A stretch of DNA of 7,393 nucleotides, from positions 1 through 7,393 of the forward strand of contig JAPYSD010000166.1 in assembly GCA_029936705.1 (NCBI GenBank). Reading direction: 5' to 3'. This document shows, one piece after another, positions 6,251 through 7,393 of this stretch; the stretch's first letter is position 1, and each line of letters opens with the position of its first letter. This stretch comes from Croceicoccus sp. Lineage in GTDB: Bacteria > Pseudomonadota > Alphaproteobacteria > Sphingomonadales > Sphingomonadaceae. A program made the translations under genes and the position numbers. The notes beneath the pieces were generated by a model that saw only the letters and a list, made by a program, of their open reading frames with translations, was not told the DNA's origin and searched no databases.

Positions 6251-7393
6251 TCAAACGGTTCGCGCCGCGAATAGATCGTTGCGGCGCTCATTGACGATGG
6301 CACGTGCAGCTTCCTCGGGGAAGCCGATGCCGGTCAGGAGTTCTTCGCACAATTGCAGACTGGCCTCAACGGTGTCGGGTACCGTCCCCGACGCACCGAG
6401 TGCTTGCAGCCGGCGTGCATGCTCCGCATCTCGGGCTCTTGCGTAGATGGGCACATGCGGCCAGAGCTGGTGAACCGCGCCGACAACATGCTCGGCACTG
6501 CCGGGCGCATCCATAGTGGTCACGAACGCCGCAGCGCGCTCGATACCTAGACGCGGAAGAAGATCCGGCTGACTGGCATCGCCAAAGACAACCGACATTC
6601 CCTTCGCACGCTGACGTGCGATGATTTCGGCATCGGTATCGAGCGCGACATAACTGATGCGCTGAGCGTCCAGCAGATCAGCCAGAAGATGCCCAACCCG
6701 GCCGAAGCCGCCGATAATCACGTGGGCTTCCCCTGTAATCCCGAGGTCGGCAGGTACGAGGGTGCCATTCTCCCGCTTCTCCAAAAATCGGCCCAACAGA
6801 CGGCCGGCGGCGGAAAGGGACGGGGTGAGAAACATCGTCAAGATAACCACCATAAGCATGAACTGACCGACAGTTGGGTCCAGCACACCGACCGCAAGCC
6901 CGGCAGCGAGGACGACGAATGCAAATTCGCCGCCTTGGCAGAGCAGGACCGCAGTCTCCGCAGCGACGGCGGTGGGCTGCCGGAACGCTTTCGAAACCAC
7001 GAACAGGGTCCCAGCTTTGAGTGCGACGAGGCCAATCACTGAAAGTACGACCCAGCCCAGCAACTGCCAGACGGCACTCACGTCAAGGCTCATGCCGACG
7101 GACATGAAGAAGAGGCCCAGGAGTAGGCCCTTGAAGGGCTCAATATCACTGGCGATCTGGTGACGATACTCGGTGTCTGCGAACAGCAGCCCAGCCAGAA
7201 ATGCGCCGAGCGCCATCGAAAGGCCCGCCTGTGCCGTGAGTGCAGCGGTTCCAAGCACAATCAGCAGGACGGCGGCCATAAACACTTCGCGGCTGCCGCT
7301 GCCGCCGACGAACCGCAACAGCGGCCGTATAGCAATGCGTCCGACGGCCAGAATGGCGGCGATAATGATAGCAGCCTGAAGGATCGCCCGTGT
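6251..7393 (-). CDS. KefB/KefC-type K+/H+ antiporter (CPA2 family) with TrkA-N domain, N-terminus outside window
   Basis: This membrane antiporter exchanges K+ (or another monovalent cation) for H+ and protects the cytoplasm from toxic electrophiles, or adjusts pH and K+. The reading frame is open to the right edge, so 380 C-terminal residues of a protein usually near 600 are visible. They show several membrane helices, the Kef regulatory loop with SDIEPFKGLLLG (82-93), QGGEFAFV (153-160), and a cytosolic Rossmann domain from about residue 220 with GGFGRVG (228-234), followed by an acidic D at the end of the second strand (D252) as in NAD(H)-binding RCK domains. The protein ends soon after this domain, without a TrkA-C domain. 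An internal TTG at 7318 gives a shorter frame, but the upstream codons encode matching helix sequence, so that is not the start. KefB and KefC cannot be told apart here. No KefF/KefG-type ancillary oxidoreductase gene is visible downstream. Confidence 0.93.
   Translation of the reverse strand, partial: TRAILQAAIIIAAILAVGRIAIRPLLRFVGGSGSREVFMAAVLLIVLGTAALTAQAGLSMALGAFLAGLLFADTEYRHQIASDIEPFKGLLLGLFFMSVGMSLDVSAVWQLLGWVVLSVIGLVALKAGTLFVVSKAFRQPTAVAAETAVLLCQGGEFAFVVLAAGLAVGVLDPTVGQFMLMVVILTMFLTPSLSAAGRLLGRFLEKRENGTLVPADLGITGEAHVIIGGFGRVGHLLADLLDAQRISYVALDTDAEIIARQRAKGMSVVFGDASQPDLLPRLGIERAAAFVTTMDAPGSAEHVVGAVHQLWPHVPIYARARDAEHARRLQALGASGTVPDTVEASLQLCEELLTGIGFPEEAARAIVNERRNDLFAARTV

Noticed and set aside
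6060..6254. Minus-strand 64-codon frame bridging the antiporter and ATPase genes
   Set aside because: It overlaps the ATPase start in another frame, has no good ribosome binding site, and its composition is random-like.

Overview
The window is 7.4 kb of GC-rich bacterial DNA, with third codon positions dominated by G and C. Five genes all read on the minus strand, and together with short spacers they fill the window. The protein families and the high GC suggest an alphaproteobacterium, perhaps a sphingomonad or rhizobial relative. This rests on my recollection of similar proteins, not on a marker gene. There are no RNA genes, insertion sequences or CRISPR arrays.

Layout in transcription order (right to left). 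(1) 7393-6251: the C-terminal part of a KefB/KefC-type K+/H+ antiporter of the CPA2 family, ending in an NAD-binding TrkA-N (RCK) domain. Its start lies outside the window. (2) 6250-6080: a 171-bp spacer with an inverted repeat and a possible weak promoter. (3) 6079-3713: a heavy-metal P1B-type ATPase of 788 residues starting at TTG. Its membrane metal-site motif is CPD instead of CPC, and its N-terminal HMA-like domain has lost the CXXC motif. (4) 3712-3497: a 216-bp spacer with several inverted repeats and a candidate promoter. (5) 3496-1: a tight three-gene operon. It encodes a beta-CASP metallo-beta-lactamase RNase (454 aa), a long-form thymidine/AMP-phosphorylase-family enzyme (505 aa), and a divergent ribose-phosphate pyrophosphokinase (PRPP synthetase) whose C-terminus runs off the left edge. 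The last gene has no stop codon in the window.

The last three genes look functionally linked. The RNase could release nucleotides from RNA. The phosphorylase, whose motifs resemble archaeal AMP phosphorylase more than classical DeoA, could split nucleotides or nucleosides with phosphate into a base and a phosphorylated ribose. The PRPP synthetase makes PRPP, the acceptor for base salvage, and releases AMP. The junctions are 17 nt and an ATGA overlap, which implies coupled expression. I infer an RNA-to-PRPP recycling module, possibly used under stress or energy limitation. Its assembly in one operon with these divergent family members is the most interesting aspect of the window. The neighbouring metal ATPase and K+/H+ antiporter would fit a stress-response island, but that link is inference.
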